Assembly: GCA_905250075.1 (NCBI GenBank)
Contig: CAJNOP010000101.1
Coordinates: 210,570-274,569 of the forward strand
Length of the DNA: 64,000 bases
Reading direction: 5' to 3'
From: Rotaria sp. Silwood1
Taxonomy: Eukaryota; Rotifera; Eurotatoria; Philodinida; Philodinidae
Positions 23,822-37,500 of the stretch are shown here, piece after piece. The notes below the pieces were generated by a model. It worked only from the letters and a program-made list of their open reading frames with translations, was not told the DNA's origin and did not search any database. The position numbers and the translations under genes are program-made. Numbering within the stretch: the stretch's first letter is position 1; each line of letters starts with the position of its first letter.

Positions 23822-24395
23822 TTGTTATCAATGATTATTTAAATAAAATATTTTTAAAGAAGATTAATAATCTATATAGTATTAAAACATTGAAATGAAA
23901 AGAATATCAAAGCAAATATTGTTTGAAGAAATAAAAATATAAAGATATAGAATAAATAGAATAATGAATGTCTAAAGTAAGAAAAATAAAAGTTGATCGA
24001 ACATAATCATTGAATAATATATGAACGAGAGAAAATAATTTATTTTATGGTATAATAACTATGGGAAAAGAACATTATCATTTCAGTTGATGAAAGTCTT
24101 ACTATATTCCGGTTCCCCCCTGTTGGTGATAATGTAAGCTACTATCTTGTCACGTACTGTTCTGAATGTGACTTTTTTAAAATTTTATCTTCTTCTCTTT
24201 TATTTGTCAACCCACATATTAAATGTTACAAATATTCATGTTGAAAAAAATGTTACTATTTTGTTATGTATTGGACGTTGTTTTTACTATTGTTCATTTT
24301 AAAGTTCTCGTAAAGCACTATTTAATTTCGATCTAATCTTTTGATTTAAATCATTTAATGTATCATATAGAACATCAATTCCTATAAAAAAAAGA

Positions 24396-24455
24396 GGGTG
24401 TGGGTGTGGGTGTGGGTGTGAGTTTGTTTCTATCCAAAGTCATACCCACACCCCC
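24396..24455. repeat. Telomere-like hairpin
   Basis: GGGTGTGGGTGTGGGTGTGG, a spacer of about 27 bases, then ATACCCACACCCCC. One of the cleanest copies. Confidence 0.8.
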
Positions 24456-25519
24456 TTGTTTACATTAGTGCAAATAGTTCAATCAGAAGAGATTAGGACA
24501 CGTTACCCCGTGACTTGAAAAATCAAAAAGATTTTATGACTTTCGTGACTTTTATGTCAAAAACAATGTCAGCTCTATTGATAAAATAGATATATTTTTT
24601 TTTGTTTTATCAAGCTCATTGATTAAAATTATCATTTCAGTCAAAAACAGGGCCATGTGTCCTAGATTTTTAAAGTGCAGTATCGATCAGTCTACCCTCA
24701 AGATAGCGTGTTTTCTTCAATCGTACTTACTCGTTTTAGCTACAAGTTTCAAACATTGAACATTTTATGATCGTATACGGAGCAGATAAAGTTAAATTTT
24801 AATCAGGCCGTATTTTTTTTACGACATCCATACTTAGGATAATGATTCAGGCGAACTTTGAAGCAGGAATCTAGTAGCTGGTTACGGTTGTCTCCATCAT
24901 GTTTCACATTTTAATCCGACATGGATTGTGATAAAAGCTTTTTCAAATAGATTTATTGAATGTTTTCAGTGATTTCTCATAAAGCAAGCGAGACTTTCTC
25001 GCTTAGATTTTGAAAAAAAAATTGATTTATGTTTGCTTTATTGGTACACTCTAAAGCTACGATAGGTCACATTCTGATTATTTTCAAAGACATATCGACT
25101 GAAAAAACATGAACACAATCAAAATGATTAATTAAATAAAATCGAATTTTTTGGCTGAAATTAATGATTCCTACCATATGTCTAATACAACAAATTATTA
25201 TATTCTTAGCTTTTTAAATTTATCTCGAAACGTCTAAAGGCCTGGGACCTTCTATTGTACCCTCAGAAAAGTCATATGGTTTAGGCAGTGTCAACAAACA
25301 GCTGTTAATTCCAACGTTTTTTTTCTTAAAACCATAAATAATAAATGAATCTTTTTTTACTTATTTTTATACTTGCACAATAACAAAGAAAGAGTGTTTA
25401 TAAAAATATACAATTAAATACACACTAAAAGCTTGACACGATTTATAATAGAACAATATTTTTCAAAGAATAAGATAGATCACTTGCACCATTTATCGTT
25501 TCTTATTACTAATGGAAAT

Positions 25520-25571
25520 GAGTGTGTGAGAATGTAAATAACATGACATGTTATGCCCACATTCACACCCA
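25520..25571. repeat. Degenerate telomere-like hairpin
   Basis: GAGTGTGTGAGAATG and CATTCACACCCATCC flank a spacer containing ACATGACATGT. Weaker match to the hexamer than the other copies. Confidence 0.5.
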
Positions 25572-26269
25572 TCCAATCGTTAGAAAGAGTCTTCTACTAC
25601 AGCGAGGTTCTCCAATATGTCGAGAACTTTATTCATTTACTTACTTTTCATCTCAGCTCTTATTTTTTCATTCGTTCCTTATCTTCCTCGCCTTGCTTCT
25701 CTTGATATATTGCATCAACTCAAACCAGAGTCAGCGCACACCTCAGTGTAACTTATAATAAACGTGTCTATCTAAAAAATATGTCATAGAATCTACCACA
25801 ATATACGAAAGCATATACATGTATGTACGATAAAACTTCGAGGTTGCTGAAAAATATATTTGTAAATAGTAATAAAATCTGTTCTCATAAATCAGATGCA
25901 TGAATCAGATCCATCATAAGTAAAGCGATGGTGATAGTAGTCGATTGTCTGTTATTCGAAGACGACAAACACGATAGTAGATAATGAGACATTAGAATAA
26001 TAATTCAAAAAAAATATACGTAGCAATGTGAAATAGTATTAGAATAATACCTTAAAGCAGTCCTATGAAATTTAAAAAATTGTTCCAATCGAAGTATTTC
26101 CGCTGTCAGTGAGAGAACATTAAACAAAATATCGGCAGAAGGCAATAATGTGCGGCTACACAAGTATCTTTCAAACGACACATATAGGTGTTACTGTATT
26201 CATTATCTTATGTCACTCTACCCAATGTTTCGTTAGAAGAAGATAAGTATATTTTGCCTTACAGATATC

Positions 26270-28682
26270 ATGCATATTTTTGTGAAACTGCTGTGCATTG
26301 TGATAATTTCGGTTCATGGTCAGTTTGGCAATTTTCCCGATTGTAAATCAGGACCACTTTCAACTTTTCCTATTTGTAATCAAGCACTTCCTACTCGACA
26401 ACGAGCTGCTGACTTAGTCAGTCGTATGACAATAGATGAAAAAGTTACGCAAATGATTACAACAGCTGCTGCTATACCTCGTCTCGGTCTACCCAAGTAT
26501 GAATGGTGGTCAGAAGCTTTACATGGCTTAGCCTATTCACCTGGTGTTTCATTTGGTGGAGATCTACCAGCAGCTACTTCTTTTCCAATGCCGATCAATC
26601 TTGGAGCTTCATTTAATATGCGTCTTGTCTATCAGATAGCTAATGTTATATCAACAGAAGCACGTGCATTCAATAACGAAGATCAAGCAGGTCTTAATTT
26701 CTTTACACCAACTGTTAACATTTTTCGAGATCCACGATGGGGTCGTGGTCAGGAAACACCTGGTGAAGACCCATTTCTTACATCTGAATATGTCTATGCA
26801 TTAGTTAAAGGTTTACAACATGGTGAAGATGAACGCTATTTGAAAATAGCAGCTAACTGTAAAGCATATAATGCATACGATTTAGAAAATTGGAATGGCA
26901 CTGATCGTTTTCATTTTGACGCAAAAATAAGTGACCAAGATTTGGTCGAAACATTTTTACCACCATTCGAAACATGTATTCGTGATGCTCATGTTGCAAG
27001 TATCATGTGTAGTTACAATTCAATTAATGGTATACCGAGTTGTGCTAATCAATTTGAAATTGAAATACTTGCACGGTAAATTCTGCCAGTCGTTGCTTGT
27101 TTGTAAAGTTCACATGTTTTGTTCTTAGAGAATCATTTCATCTCGACGGTTTTGTAGTCAGTGATTGTGGAGCCATTGCAACCATTATGGAAACACATCA
27201 TTATACGTCGACCGTACAAGACACAGTTGCTGTAGCTCTTCATGCCGGTACAGATCTCAATTGTGGTGATTTCTATTTAAAACATACAAAAGAAGCACTT
27301 GATAACAAAACAATTATTGAGGAAGATATTGATCGTGCCCTTGAACGTACATTCAATGTTCTAATTCGACTCGGCTGGTTTGATCCATCTGAACAACAGT
27401 TTTATCGACAGTTGACAAAAACCGACGTCGATACATCTCAATCACGAAAATTATCATTAGAAAGTGCTCAAGAAAGCATTGTCTTATTGAAGAATGTTAA
27501 TAAATCATTGCCATTACATATTGATCAATTAGTAAACAAAAAAATTGCATTGATTGGACCGACGGCAAATGCAACAGTTTTAATGCAAGGAAGTTATTAC
27601 GGTAAGGCTCCATTTCTTATTGATCCAGTCACAGCAATCAAAGCAATAACAACAGGTATTTTATTGAATAACAAAAAATTTCGTTTTATTGCACATTAGT
27701 TTAAGGTAAATTGATTGATGTTGAATTTGCGTACGGTTGTAAAATAAAGGATCCCGATCAGAGTGGTTTTTCAGCGGCTATTGAATTGGCCAAATTGGCC
27801 GATATTGTTATATTCTTTGGTGGACTAGATCAATCGATTGAAGGCGAAAGTTTTGATCGTACATCGATTACCTTACCTGATATACAATTTGCTCTCATGC
27901 ATCAACTTGAAAAAGTCGTTCGTTCACCTATTCATGTTATAATTATGTCTGGTAGTGGTTTAGATCTAACTTACATTCGTGATTCACCTCAATTTGGCAG
28001 TCTCATTTGGATGGGTTATGCCGGGCAATCAGGTGGTTTAGCAATAAGTAACGTTATTTTTGGTCAATATAATCCTGGTGGACGTTTACCAATTACTATG
28101 TATCCAGCATCCTATGTCGACGATGTAAGTATGTTCGATATGCAGATGAGACCATCAAGTACAAATCCTGGCAGAACCTATAAATTTTATATGGGCAAAG
28201 CAGTATATGAATTTGGAAGTGGTCTTTCCTATACAACATTTCTTTATTCATGGAATAATGATACTAATATTTCGTCATCGTATTCGATTTCGTCATTAAT
28301 ACAAAAAAACTATGATGAGCATCGAGTTCTTGTTCGACTGTTTCGTGTTAATGTGACCAATACTGGTGATATGTCAGGTGATGATGTTGTCTTAGCATTT
28401 GTTAGATCACATAATGCAACAATAAATGGAGAAATATCACCAATCAAACAAATGTTTGGCTTTGAACGTATCAATTTAGCTGTTAACCAAACCAAAGAAG
28501 TCTTTTTTCCATTAACTGTTCGTCATTTATTAACCATTGCACGACATGGTACCAAATGGCTTCATCCAGGTTCATACGACATTATCATCGGACAACAACA
28601 TATGGATACATTTAAATTATATGGACAATCGATTCAATGGGCATCAAAAATACATGCTTCTTCATCCAACGAAAACATTTGA
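26270..28682 (+). CDS. GH3 beta-xylosidase-like glycoside hydrolase, 769 aa, three exons
   Basis: Exons are 26270-27075, 27129-27655 and 27706-28682; introns are 53 and 50 bp with GT-AG ends, and the joined frame is open. The start follows a TTGCCTTACAG acceptor-like word five bases upstream, which could be an SL trans-splice site (inference). An N-terminal hydrophobic leader (FVKLLCIVIISVHG) predicts secretion. The GH3 N-domain shows YEWWSEALHG, FRDPRWGRGQETPGEDP and NGTDRFHFDAK. The nucleophile motif GFVVSDCGAI (Asp near residue 280) is present. The C-domain shows GQSGGLA and NPGGRLPITMYP, and a fibronectin-III-like domain closes the protein. The motif spacing is that of plant-type beta-xylosidase/arabinofuranosidase, which fits hydrolysis of plant or algal xylans. 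Odd: the family's Lys-His pair before AYDL reads K198-A199 here, so the conserved His is lost. Animals generally lack this subfamily, so transfer is likely. Confidence 0.92.
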
Positions 28683-29102
28683 CAGTCTAGCATTTTTATT
28701 TTCTTTTAGTAATAAGGACATTTGTTGTATTAATATATATTAGACCTATCGATATTTCTAATGTTTACCATCGAGAACATGTTCTCTGAGAAGAGAACAA
28801 ACAACAAACAGGATGAAATGAAGAGAAGAAAAAAACAACTATTACCATCTACGTCTCAATGATAATTGAAAACACCAATATGTTCTTCCTTGTGTGGAAA
28901 TTTGGATGTCAGTGAAGATGATTTCACGCTGTTTTCAGTAAAGCATCATCAGAGTAGAAAAAAGTCTTTATTTTCATCAACAAATCTTATGTAAAAATTT
29001 CAAAACACTGCCAATATAGCAGTCTTTCCTGTAGGGCAAGACAGCATCACAATGGTTCTGCTTTATTTACTGATTATTTTGTTTGTTTAATACATGTTGA
29101 TT

Positions 29103-31872
29103 TCAAACAGAATCCACAAATGCTTTAACAGCGTTGATGGTTTCTTCTCTGACTTTAAGATAAAAACCTATTGAAAAAAACAAAAAGCTACGTAAACAAA
29201 GCGAACACTTGTATTTCTCATCGGGAAATGTAAAAAATGAATGGATAGCACCTTTGAGAAGTAAAAGCTTGGTTTTGATACTAGCTTCTTTCAGTTTTCG
29301 TTGATAAGCTGTAAACAGTAGAAAGAGAGATGCTATAGTATTACTGTATGTACAACACACGATACCAACACAATCATCTCGTAGCGGATCGAGTTCAACG
29401 ATAATGAACAAGCAAGGTGGCTCATTTTGAAAGGATTTATTAAGAAGAACAGCAGCACGAGGACCTTTCATATCAGCTTCATCTTTGAATATATTGTCTT
29501 TCATTCTGTAAAAGAAATTGTTCTGATATATTAGAAAATAATTAATATATATGTCAGCATCCAATTTTGGATGCTCTGAAGTGAATCAAATAATGAATTT
29601 ATGTTAACACATAAGTTAGTCTTTCGATCAAAGTCTGATTTGGATAGTTATAGTTAAATCGAACACGAGATCTACGGAATCCGAAGATCTTCCAGTCTGG
29701 ACCTCTACGAAGTCGAAGAATCTTGAAATCTATAACATCTAAAGAATTTAGTGAGCGATTCTTTCTAGAGATATAGGCATCTCTGAGGTCTACTATCTAT
29801 GAGGTTCAAAATCTAAAGAGTTGAGAGTGTATTAGATCCATGTGCTCTACAATAACTAGGAGTCTGCTAGTCCTTGAAGTCTGATAAATCTAATCATTCT
29901 TTCCTTTATCTTTGATTTCGTGAAACACTCATTGTATGTGTTTGTTCCTCTAGTGATAAGGTTTTGATGGCAGATAACGTTGTTTTAGGTTTATTTTAAA
30001 ATGTTTTACATAAGTATGGAAAGAATACAGCAATCTACTAATCAGTTTGGCAAAACTCACGAGAAAAACAGAGTAATTCGTGTTTTAATGCCAATATATT
30101 CATATACTTATGATTTTAATAGCTCAGGTGTGATCATATATTCTGGTTGAGTAAATTCTTTGTGTGATAATAAATTACCATCGTAATCAAACACAGGATG
30201 AACAAGAATCTAATTAGTTTTATTTTGAATTTAGTCTAGCATGTACTACTCATGAAATTTTCATACCTGACAATCGATATTTTTCAATGAGTGACACAAT
30301 GATGCTGATATTGTAGCATCAGCACTATCTCCTGCAACACCGATCTTTGTTGTTTCTATAGCATCTATAAATAAGGAGCATATGCATACACAGAAGAATG
30401 CAAAGTTTCAGGTCTCACCATAGTTCGTCTTGTTTTCAATAATATGTCGGATGACTTCACTTTTATCATAAAACCCAATAGGAAATTTATGTTCAGGTGC
30501 CAGATGATACTCCACCAAAATCCAAATATTTTTGTGGCGCTTAATAACGCGAATTTATCGCACTATATGCAGTACTGCTCACAATTATAAATTTAAAATC
30601 GTATTTTGACTATTTTTCACAAGGATACAGCTAGCTTGATTTGAGGTTCATACTAGCAGAAAAAGCAACTAATTATGAAAGTTCGAAATAGTTCGATCTT
30701 CAGGCTTTAAAGATCGATGTATGAATGAGAATGGCTTCCTAATACAAGATAATTTTTGCAACAAAATCAAAGAATTTCCAACTGTGGGTAGCATTTATTC
30801 ACAAATAATAGACTATCCCAAAGCTAGCCAACACTTTCCAGTTATGTTCGTCACTGGAAAAAAGGGGGTATCGTTTTGAGGTAGTTTATTCTATGGGACT
30901 ATACTAATATCTAGAAATCGAAACTCTTGGACTTTGTAGGGAAAATCGTCTTGTATCCTGACAAAGATGTGTTTTTTGTAATAAAAATAATCCCATATTC
31001 TGTTAGTACTTGAAATCCTCAATCATTTTGACAATTAGAAGAATTTGTTGAATAGGCATGAAGTACCATACTGAAGGCTGTTATCTGTGAGTATATTGCC
31101 AATATTCGAAATATTTGCCAGAAAATAATGACAAATTGGAATTGATGAAATTCATGGTAGCAAAGAATTTCAAGCTTTATCAAAACATATCATTACTTTG
31201 TAAAAAACTACTTCTCTATTTGTAATAATTTTAAAAAAAAATTAATAAAAGAACAAAAGAGTAAACTTCATAAGAATTTGATTATGGAATTACTTTTATA
31301 AAAATTTATCTTTCTAAAAACAAAGAATCTTTAAAAATTGGACTGAACCATTTTTTTCTAGACGTATATGTATCAGACATCACAGATATACTCAACTAAC
31401 ATGTTAACTATTGTCTGATGCGTTTTTCGACCACACACTACCCATCCTAGATTCAAAGTTCATTGAATATTCATATTGATTTTAAAGTAATATTCCCGTC
31501 ACCATGAAAACATATGATTAGTTTATCGTTGTTCGTATTACCTAGTGTATAAGTTGTGATCGGAATTTGTGAATGTTTAGAAAGAGAACATCATGTTCAC
31601 TAGAAGAAAAGTTTTGGGTTCAATCATCCTACCGGTCGATGATATTTTTTTACTTTCTTTTCTTCTTCTATACCTGTGAACGTTCCAATTAATTTTTCAT
31701 TGTTTTTAGCATGTTCATCTTCAAATTGTACACACGATTCTTCGAGCGAATTTGGAGGTGATGAAACCTCGCATAAAACAAAATTCCAATACGCAAGAAT
31801 CTCTTCATTCAAACGTAAATCCTTAGAGATGACAATATAAATAATCGGTCGTACATCTTTATCTGATGACAA
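29103..31872 (-). pseudogene. HSL-type alpha/beta hydrolase (acetyl-esterase-like), decayed
   Basis: Read right to left, possible exon 31633-31872 resembles the family's N-terminal cap (NEEILAYW to KKVKKYHRP). Exon ending 30419 has ILVEYHLAPEHKFP, the family's YRLAPEH motif. Exon 30267-30364 has the nucleophile elbow as GVAGDSADA, where GDSAGG is usual. Exon 30209 downward has ILVHPVFDYDG and runs into a stop at 30108-30110. Exons 29372-29505 (VELDPLRDD), 29222-29308 (LKGAIHSFFTFP, catalytic His) and 29103-29167 complete the domain. Lesions seen: no HGGG oxyanion exon between 30560 and 31630, the altered elbow, the in-frame stop, and a last-intron donor reading ATGAG instead of GTGAG. About 600 bases of foreign-looking sequence separate the middle exons. 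Most likely a pseudogene of a bacterial-type esterase family; the first exon is the least certain part. Confidence 0.7.
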
Positions 31873-33010
31873 TCACTCACATCAAAGTTGCCAATGTCTA
31901 AATATACGACAATTGAATTGCTGCTAAAATAAGAAGAAAACCTTGTCAATGTGGCACATTATTATCAAAGGGTAAATTTTGAGCATTATTTTATTCCACT
32001 ACTTAATGTTGTTTCAACCAATAACAGAACAGCATTTGTAAGAACCTCAAATATTTCTCTTAACTTTTACAGCGTATTGTAAGAGGTGTGTTGTGAAACA
32101 CAATTAGAAATTAGTGTGGAAGAATATAGCAAGAAAAATGAGCTCCTCTTCTCTACCGCTCAGTTTCCCTTCACAGGTCGTAAATGACAAACGATACGAT
32201 ACTATTGTTGTTCGGATTCTAGCATTCGGAATTCTTTTTGACTAGGGAATTTGAAGTTTTCTTAACACATGATTTATGGAACTTTTTATGGTTAGTTTTG
32301 CAATCTACTTAAAACCCTGAAACTCAAAAACACTATTTTTCTACCTCATAATGCAGCATATTAAACCTGATATGTCGATTTGAAACAGCTTCATTGTGTT
32401 TCAATCTTAACGATTAGATAAGATAAGCATATAGATCTCTACAAGACGGATATCTTTCTTTCTTACCTTCATACCATTCTGTAAGTTTCATGACGTGACG
32501 AGATCAATCAATTTCAGATTTAAAAAAAAATGTCATTTAGCAGTGCTGCAGCTCTCAGTATATCACACATTCAATGAATGAAAAACACTATGATGAAAAA
32601 AAAGTGATTCCAACAACGAAAATTGTAGCATCGTCACACATTTTGTTAGGTTACTTTCAATGTACACTTCAAGCAAATAGTCGTTTGTGCTTCAGTTAAA
32701 AAACGAAACTGAATGATTGTTTTCGAATACAGTCAGAATAAAAAAATTATCTTTCGTTCTACCTGTATCACAAATTATTTACCGGCGTCAAGCCCAATAA
32801 CACATTTGATGATTCATTACTTTTTTATTCTTCTGTCAACATATGAGAGAACTATGGAAAAAGTTCGTATAAATGAAACAACGAATTGTTATATGAAAAT
32901 CTTACACAACATAGATTTACATTTTTTCGTTGATTGAATTTGGTTAGTTTTTGTTTAAAATTCTCGCTAAATGGCTAAAATTTAAATGCGTCTTGTAATA
33001 GAATTAACAA

Positions 33011-33080
33011 TGGGTGGGTGTGGATGTGAGTGTTAGTATGGTTCTACTCTTCACACCCAGACCCACATCCATACTCACTT
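33011..33080. repeat. Telomere-like hairpin
   Basis: GGGTGGGTGTGGATGTGAGTG, a spacer of about 22 bases, then CACACCCAGACCCACATCC and CACT. Confidence 0.75.
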
Positions 33081-33532
33081 ATATCTGGCAATTTCCTTTA
33101 CTGCACCCATTATTAAAGGAAAACCAGTGCACGTTTGGAGAAATACGTCATATCAGGGTAAAAATATTCTTTATTTGAGACGAAAGTGATGTTTTCCTAA
33201 AAAATTTTTCACGCATTTTTCCTTCATGTAAGAAAACGTGTTTGTCTCTATAATTTCAACGCCTAAAAAATACATTCCGAAGCATAAAAAGACTATTTTG
33301 TTGAATTACAAATCCACCACACATAATACCATGCTCAGACACTTTCCATCTGCCTATTAACAATCGTAACATTACGGTTTCAATAGAGTGTTATCCACAC
33401 AATGGTATATATCGTAGGAACTAATATCTGAAGTTCACTCTACCAAAATATGCACACTTTTCCGACTTTTGTTCTCCTCCTTTCTTTTCATTTCTTTGAG
33501 CATATATCGCACAGTGGGATGATATACGCGAA

Positions 33533-33797
33533 TGGATGGAAAAAGGCAGAAAGGAAAAATGTCGAAAGGGAAAAACATCGAAAATAAAAATGTCGAAAAC
33601 AAAAGTATGACATGAAGATGAACCAGAAAAGTTGAAGATGAAGATGAGGAAGATTGGTACTTCAATACATTCTCATTTTCATCATTTACATCCTTCTACA
33701 TTTCTATTATTTTTGTTTTCGATATTTTTATTTTCGACATTTTTTCCTTTCGATATTTTTCCTTTCTGCCTTTTTCCACCATACCATATACGCGAGG
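33533..33797. mobile_element. Small foldback element with TCGAAAATAAAAATG arms
   Basis: Arms of about 72 bases are near-perfect reverse complements: GGAAAAAGGCAGAAAGG (from about 33537) against CCTTTCTGCCTTTTTCC (to 33778). Further matching TCGAAA and AAAATAAAAAT words lie inward. Similar ATATACGCGA / TATACGCGAG words occur just outside both arms. The spacer has GAAGATGAAGATGAGG and its approximate inverse. No coding frame and no clear target duplication. Confidence 0.7.
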
Positions 33798-34242
33798 ATT
33801 TTATTTATCGATCTATTATGACCAAAATAAAACTAGTGAGAAACAGAAACAAACAAAGCAAAATGGGCAATTTTCTGACAAACTGAATATCAAATATTAG
33901 CGCAAAAGATTTAGGGTATTGTTTTATGAACACTAAATTGAGATGCCATAACTGTCAATTAAAAACAAATAAGAACTGGAAGGGAATCCTTCAACACTGC
34001 ATTCGATATGCACGTCGAAGCATTTCTCCTTGATGTGGATCTGTGCATGTGATGGTCTTAGCGTGATACTCATACCCACCCGCACTTATATGTTAGTTAG
34101 ATGCAAAGTTTCATGTTCTTTACAAATAAGCCAATTAACATTTGTATTTGTCTTCTCCTTTATGTTGAATTAGCAATGAGAAAAAAAAATCTATCAATAC
34201 TGAATTTGGTTGTCTTGATTTCTCAATTATGATAGAGCAATA

Positions 34243-34285
34243 AGGGTGTGGGTTAACAGACACTTAACACATCACATCCACACTC
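34243..34285. repeat. Short telomere-like hairpin
   Basis: AGGGTGTGGGTTAA and CACATCCACACTCA, 43 bases overall. The arms are imperfect. Confidence 0.55.
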
Positions 34286-34565
34286 ATATGACAGCCAATC
34301 CTGGCACTACACACATTTCAATCAATCCAATACAAGAAGTCATGATATAACTAAGGGCGATGTTTCAAAATTTACGCTTCCGAATGTACGGTCGATCGTG
34401 TCGTTTTGATCCAAGCAAGTTTTCATCCAAATCTGAAGTGTCTGTCGAGACGAATAATGAAACAGATCACTACGGCTAGTTGTTGTATTTCTACTACTAT
34501 GAAAGCAAATTTCAAAGTTGTTGTTCATCAGCAAGAGATCTGTCAACATTCGACTTGATCGATGA

Positions 34566-37500
34566 TTATGTCACATATCTGAAATCAGAATGCTAGAATA
34601 AAAACAAAACGAGTATAATAGATATCTGTTTCTCTCTTTAAATCTTACTGCATCACATGGTTCTTGTCCAAGTATATTTAATTCATGTGTACGTTGTTCT
34701 GGGCTCAAATGATCTCGGTGTTGATTTTCGCGCCATAGAATGTATTTCAATATCAATGAAACAAATAGTATAGCAACCATAAAGCCGAGACTAATCAGAT
34801 GGCTACGAATAAAATACGGCGCATCTTCGACCCGATAAATCTAAAACACCAACGAATTAAGAGTATAATAATTCAATAAAGAAAAGTCTTGAGATCGCTT
34901 GAAAAAGCCGCTTATTGAAAACTATATTACAGAAAAAACTGAGCATTCCATTGGAAGCTGCTACCATATGATAATATGCGAAACTTTTCCTGGGCTACTG
35001 TTGTCTACTGTGGGAAGCCGAATGGAAATATTAGTTGGTAATGCTAAACATATAAGCTATTTTTATGCGTCAGAATATTTATAAATTGTCAAATGAAACT
35101 AGATCTAACGTGCCACTGAAAAGATCTCCCATCATTGCAGAGAAACACCAGAATTCAGCGCATCCGAGCTGTTTATAAAAGCAAATACAATATACTAAAA
35201 TTAATTCGACCGAATAGTCAGAATCTAAGTTACCATCACCACAGTCAACTCTGCACAATCCATTTTCTGTATGCATTTGATACATATCAAGTGACACAAA
35301 CGGCCAAAATATCAAAACATTAGCTAGACTAGAGATTTACTGAGGAACCTTCGGTTACCTGTCCGACCACAATCCCGCTGATGTTCCCGAAGCCAATAAT
35401 AAGTCCGATGGCCACAGCTCGTTTGGTATATCCACTAATATTGTTCGTAAACCAAGACATGATAAGTGGAATGGGTGAATATGTACCAACACAAGTAATA
35501 CATGTCGCAATATACAATATTTTCGAACCGTAATTAGTCAGCGTTATCATTAGGATGTAACCAATGATACCTATGGATAAGGTCCCAGTCATGTGAAAGC
35601 CACGTTCTTTCAAACGACCAGCAGAAAATGACACTAGTAGTGTGCATATGGAGGCCATCACATGCGGTGGAGCACTCATCAACTGCGCCTCGGCATTAGA
35701 AAGATTCATTCCTTTACCAATCAATATTGGCAGAAAAATAATGAGAGAATGAGCAGCTATTGAATTACCGACATAAATAAACATATATAGGTAAACTTTC
35801 CAATCACTGAATGCACAGCAAACTTGTCGCCAGGAGAAAATCGTTTCTTTATTGTATGACAGACCTGTATCTTGTCGAAGACGATTTGTTAATAGTTCTT
35901 TTTCCGTGTTTGTTAGCCCTAGAGATAATAATGAGACAAAAGGAAGAAAACGAATCTCTAGAGCTTACATTGGACAGTCTCGGGCAAGTCTCCCATAAAA
36001 AAGTATGTTACAATGCCCAAGATCACACATGGTGATCCTTCTAGGATAAAAATCCATTGCCATCCATTAAGTGCTGTACGAACTTCTAACTGACTAATAC
36101 CGTACGCCTATCAGTTCACAAAAAATATTAAGATAGAATAATATAACATTCAACATCATACTGACTAAGATACTTCCGAAAGCACCAGACAGCAGCACTC
36201 CACAATAAAATATGGCCATTCGAAAGGCATGTTGTTCGCGTATGTACCAAATGGAAAAGTAAAATATGACTCCTGGAAAAAAGCCAGCTTGCGCAGCTCC
36301 CTAATAACATAGAAATCAGTATAAGTTCTTCCAAAAGTGATATGTGGATAAAAAATAGATTATTCTCACTATGTTTCAACCAAATGACTTGGTTTCTTAT
36401 ACAGTATAATTTGTGTGCTGACTTCAACTTCTTTTGTTATGCTAGACTATCAATCATCGAGACCGTTGAGTGTTATTCTGTAAGCATAGATTTACGTGTC
36501 CACAGAAAGCTCTCAGCACGATCTCTATGAGATTAAAATATGAAACACGATAGAATTATTCATTTTGACAAACTTGAAAGATCTCACTTGAGGAGAAAGA
36601 AATATATATGTTTCCAAGTATTCATATTATTGGGTCTCATAAAACTTTCGACAACACAAAGAATTTTTAACCAATCTAGGGATCTTGTAATAAGAGTAGT
36701 TACCAGAAGTCCAAGCAGGCCTATAAATTTCTAGCTTGTCTTGTCTATCATAAAGTTTCTTCGGTCTTCCTGGCCAGCTTGCTTAGACCTGTCTATTTGT
36801 CTTTTGTCTTCATATAAAGATAATAATAAAATATATTCGACTGTTACTCTTTACAGGAAGTTCATCAAGTCAATGGAATGGCTTTAGATAATCCAAATCA
36901 GAATTCTCTAATGTGAACATCAAAGAAAATAGTTAAAAGTGCTTACTATATGTAGATAGTCTTTTCTTGCATTCTCATTATATCCTGTAAGGTTAAGAGC
37001 AGAAAAAACAGTTAACTTCATGAAGTTTATTGTACCAAAAAGTATCCATGGTTCAAGATGAGAAGACTTCCACATAAATATGGACGATTTTGGACAGAAA
37101 CGCAAGCATGAGTCTAGTTTGTGCATTATAACAAGATGTTATTATTCTTGGGGGGTATCGAAAATGTAAGTTTATACCCGGCATTTAGTATACATTGAAA
37201 AATGTAGGTGTATAGGAAAATAAAGGAATAAAAACACCTTTCCATCGACGTAAACAATCAGTTTTTTTTGTAAAACATTTTAAAAGGAATCCAACAGACA
37301 AAAAGTCTCTCTTATTAATACATGCAAGAGAAAAACTGTATACAACAATTACAAAGCCTGCAGCAAAAAAAATATGGCTCAGTATCAGCTGACTTGGCTA
37401 GAGTCCAAAACTGAATGTCAGAAAATAATGAAAAATATCGAGCAGCAGCTTATATTTGATAAAAGCGAAAGATGACTCCTGAAGTATAACGTTGAACCTT

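Larger units (their letters stand above)
9760..26269. other. 16.5 kb repeat-rich, gene-poor block
   Basis: Between the methyltransferase and the GH3 gene I support only a possible small secreted peptide (19726-19923) and an F-box/LRR-like remnant (about 23080-23821). The rest is inverted repeats, satellite, T/A low-complexity DNA and telomere-like hairpins, given separately. Sub-stretches 13320-14580, 15120-15480, 20770-22790 and 23830-26269 show nothing I can name apart from two short hairpins (24396, 25520). Confidence 0.55.
31873..34565. other. 2.7 kb without a recognised gene
   Basis: No supported coding sequence. It holds two telomere-like hairpins (33011-33080, 34243-34285) and a foldback element (33533-33797). 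The frames at 33435-33886 are translations of that foldback. Confidence 0.6.

Noticed and set aside
28310..28495. Minus-strand frame within the GH3 gene
   Set aside because: Shadow of the GH3 third exon, whose plus-strand frame has clear domain motifs. The same applies to frames within the GH31, NHL and methyltransferase genes.
33435..33886. Two Phe/Ser-rich frames on opposite strands
   Set aside because: Both are translations of the foldback arms at 33533-33797.
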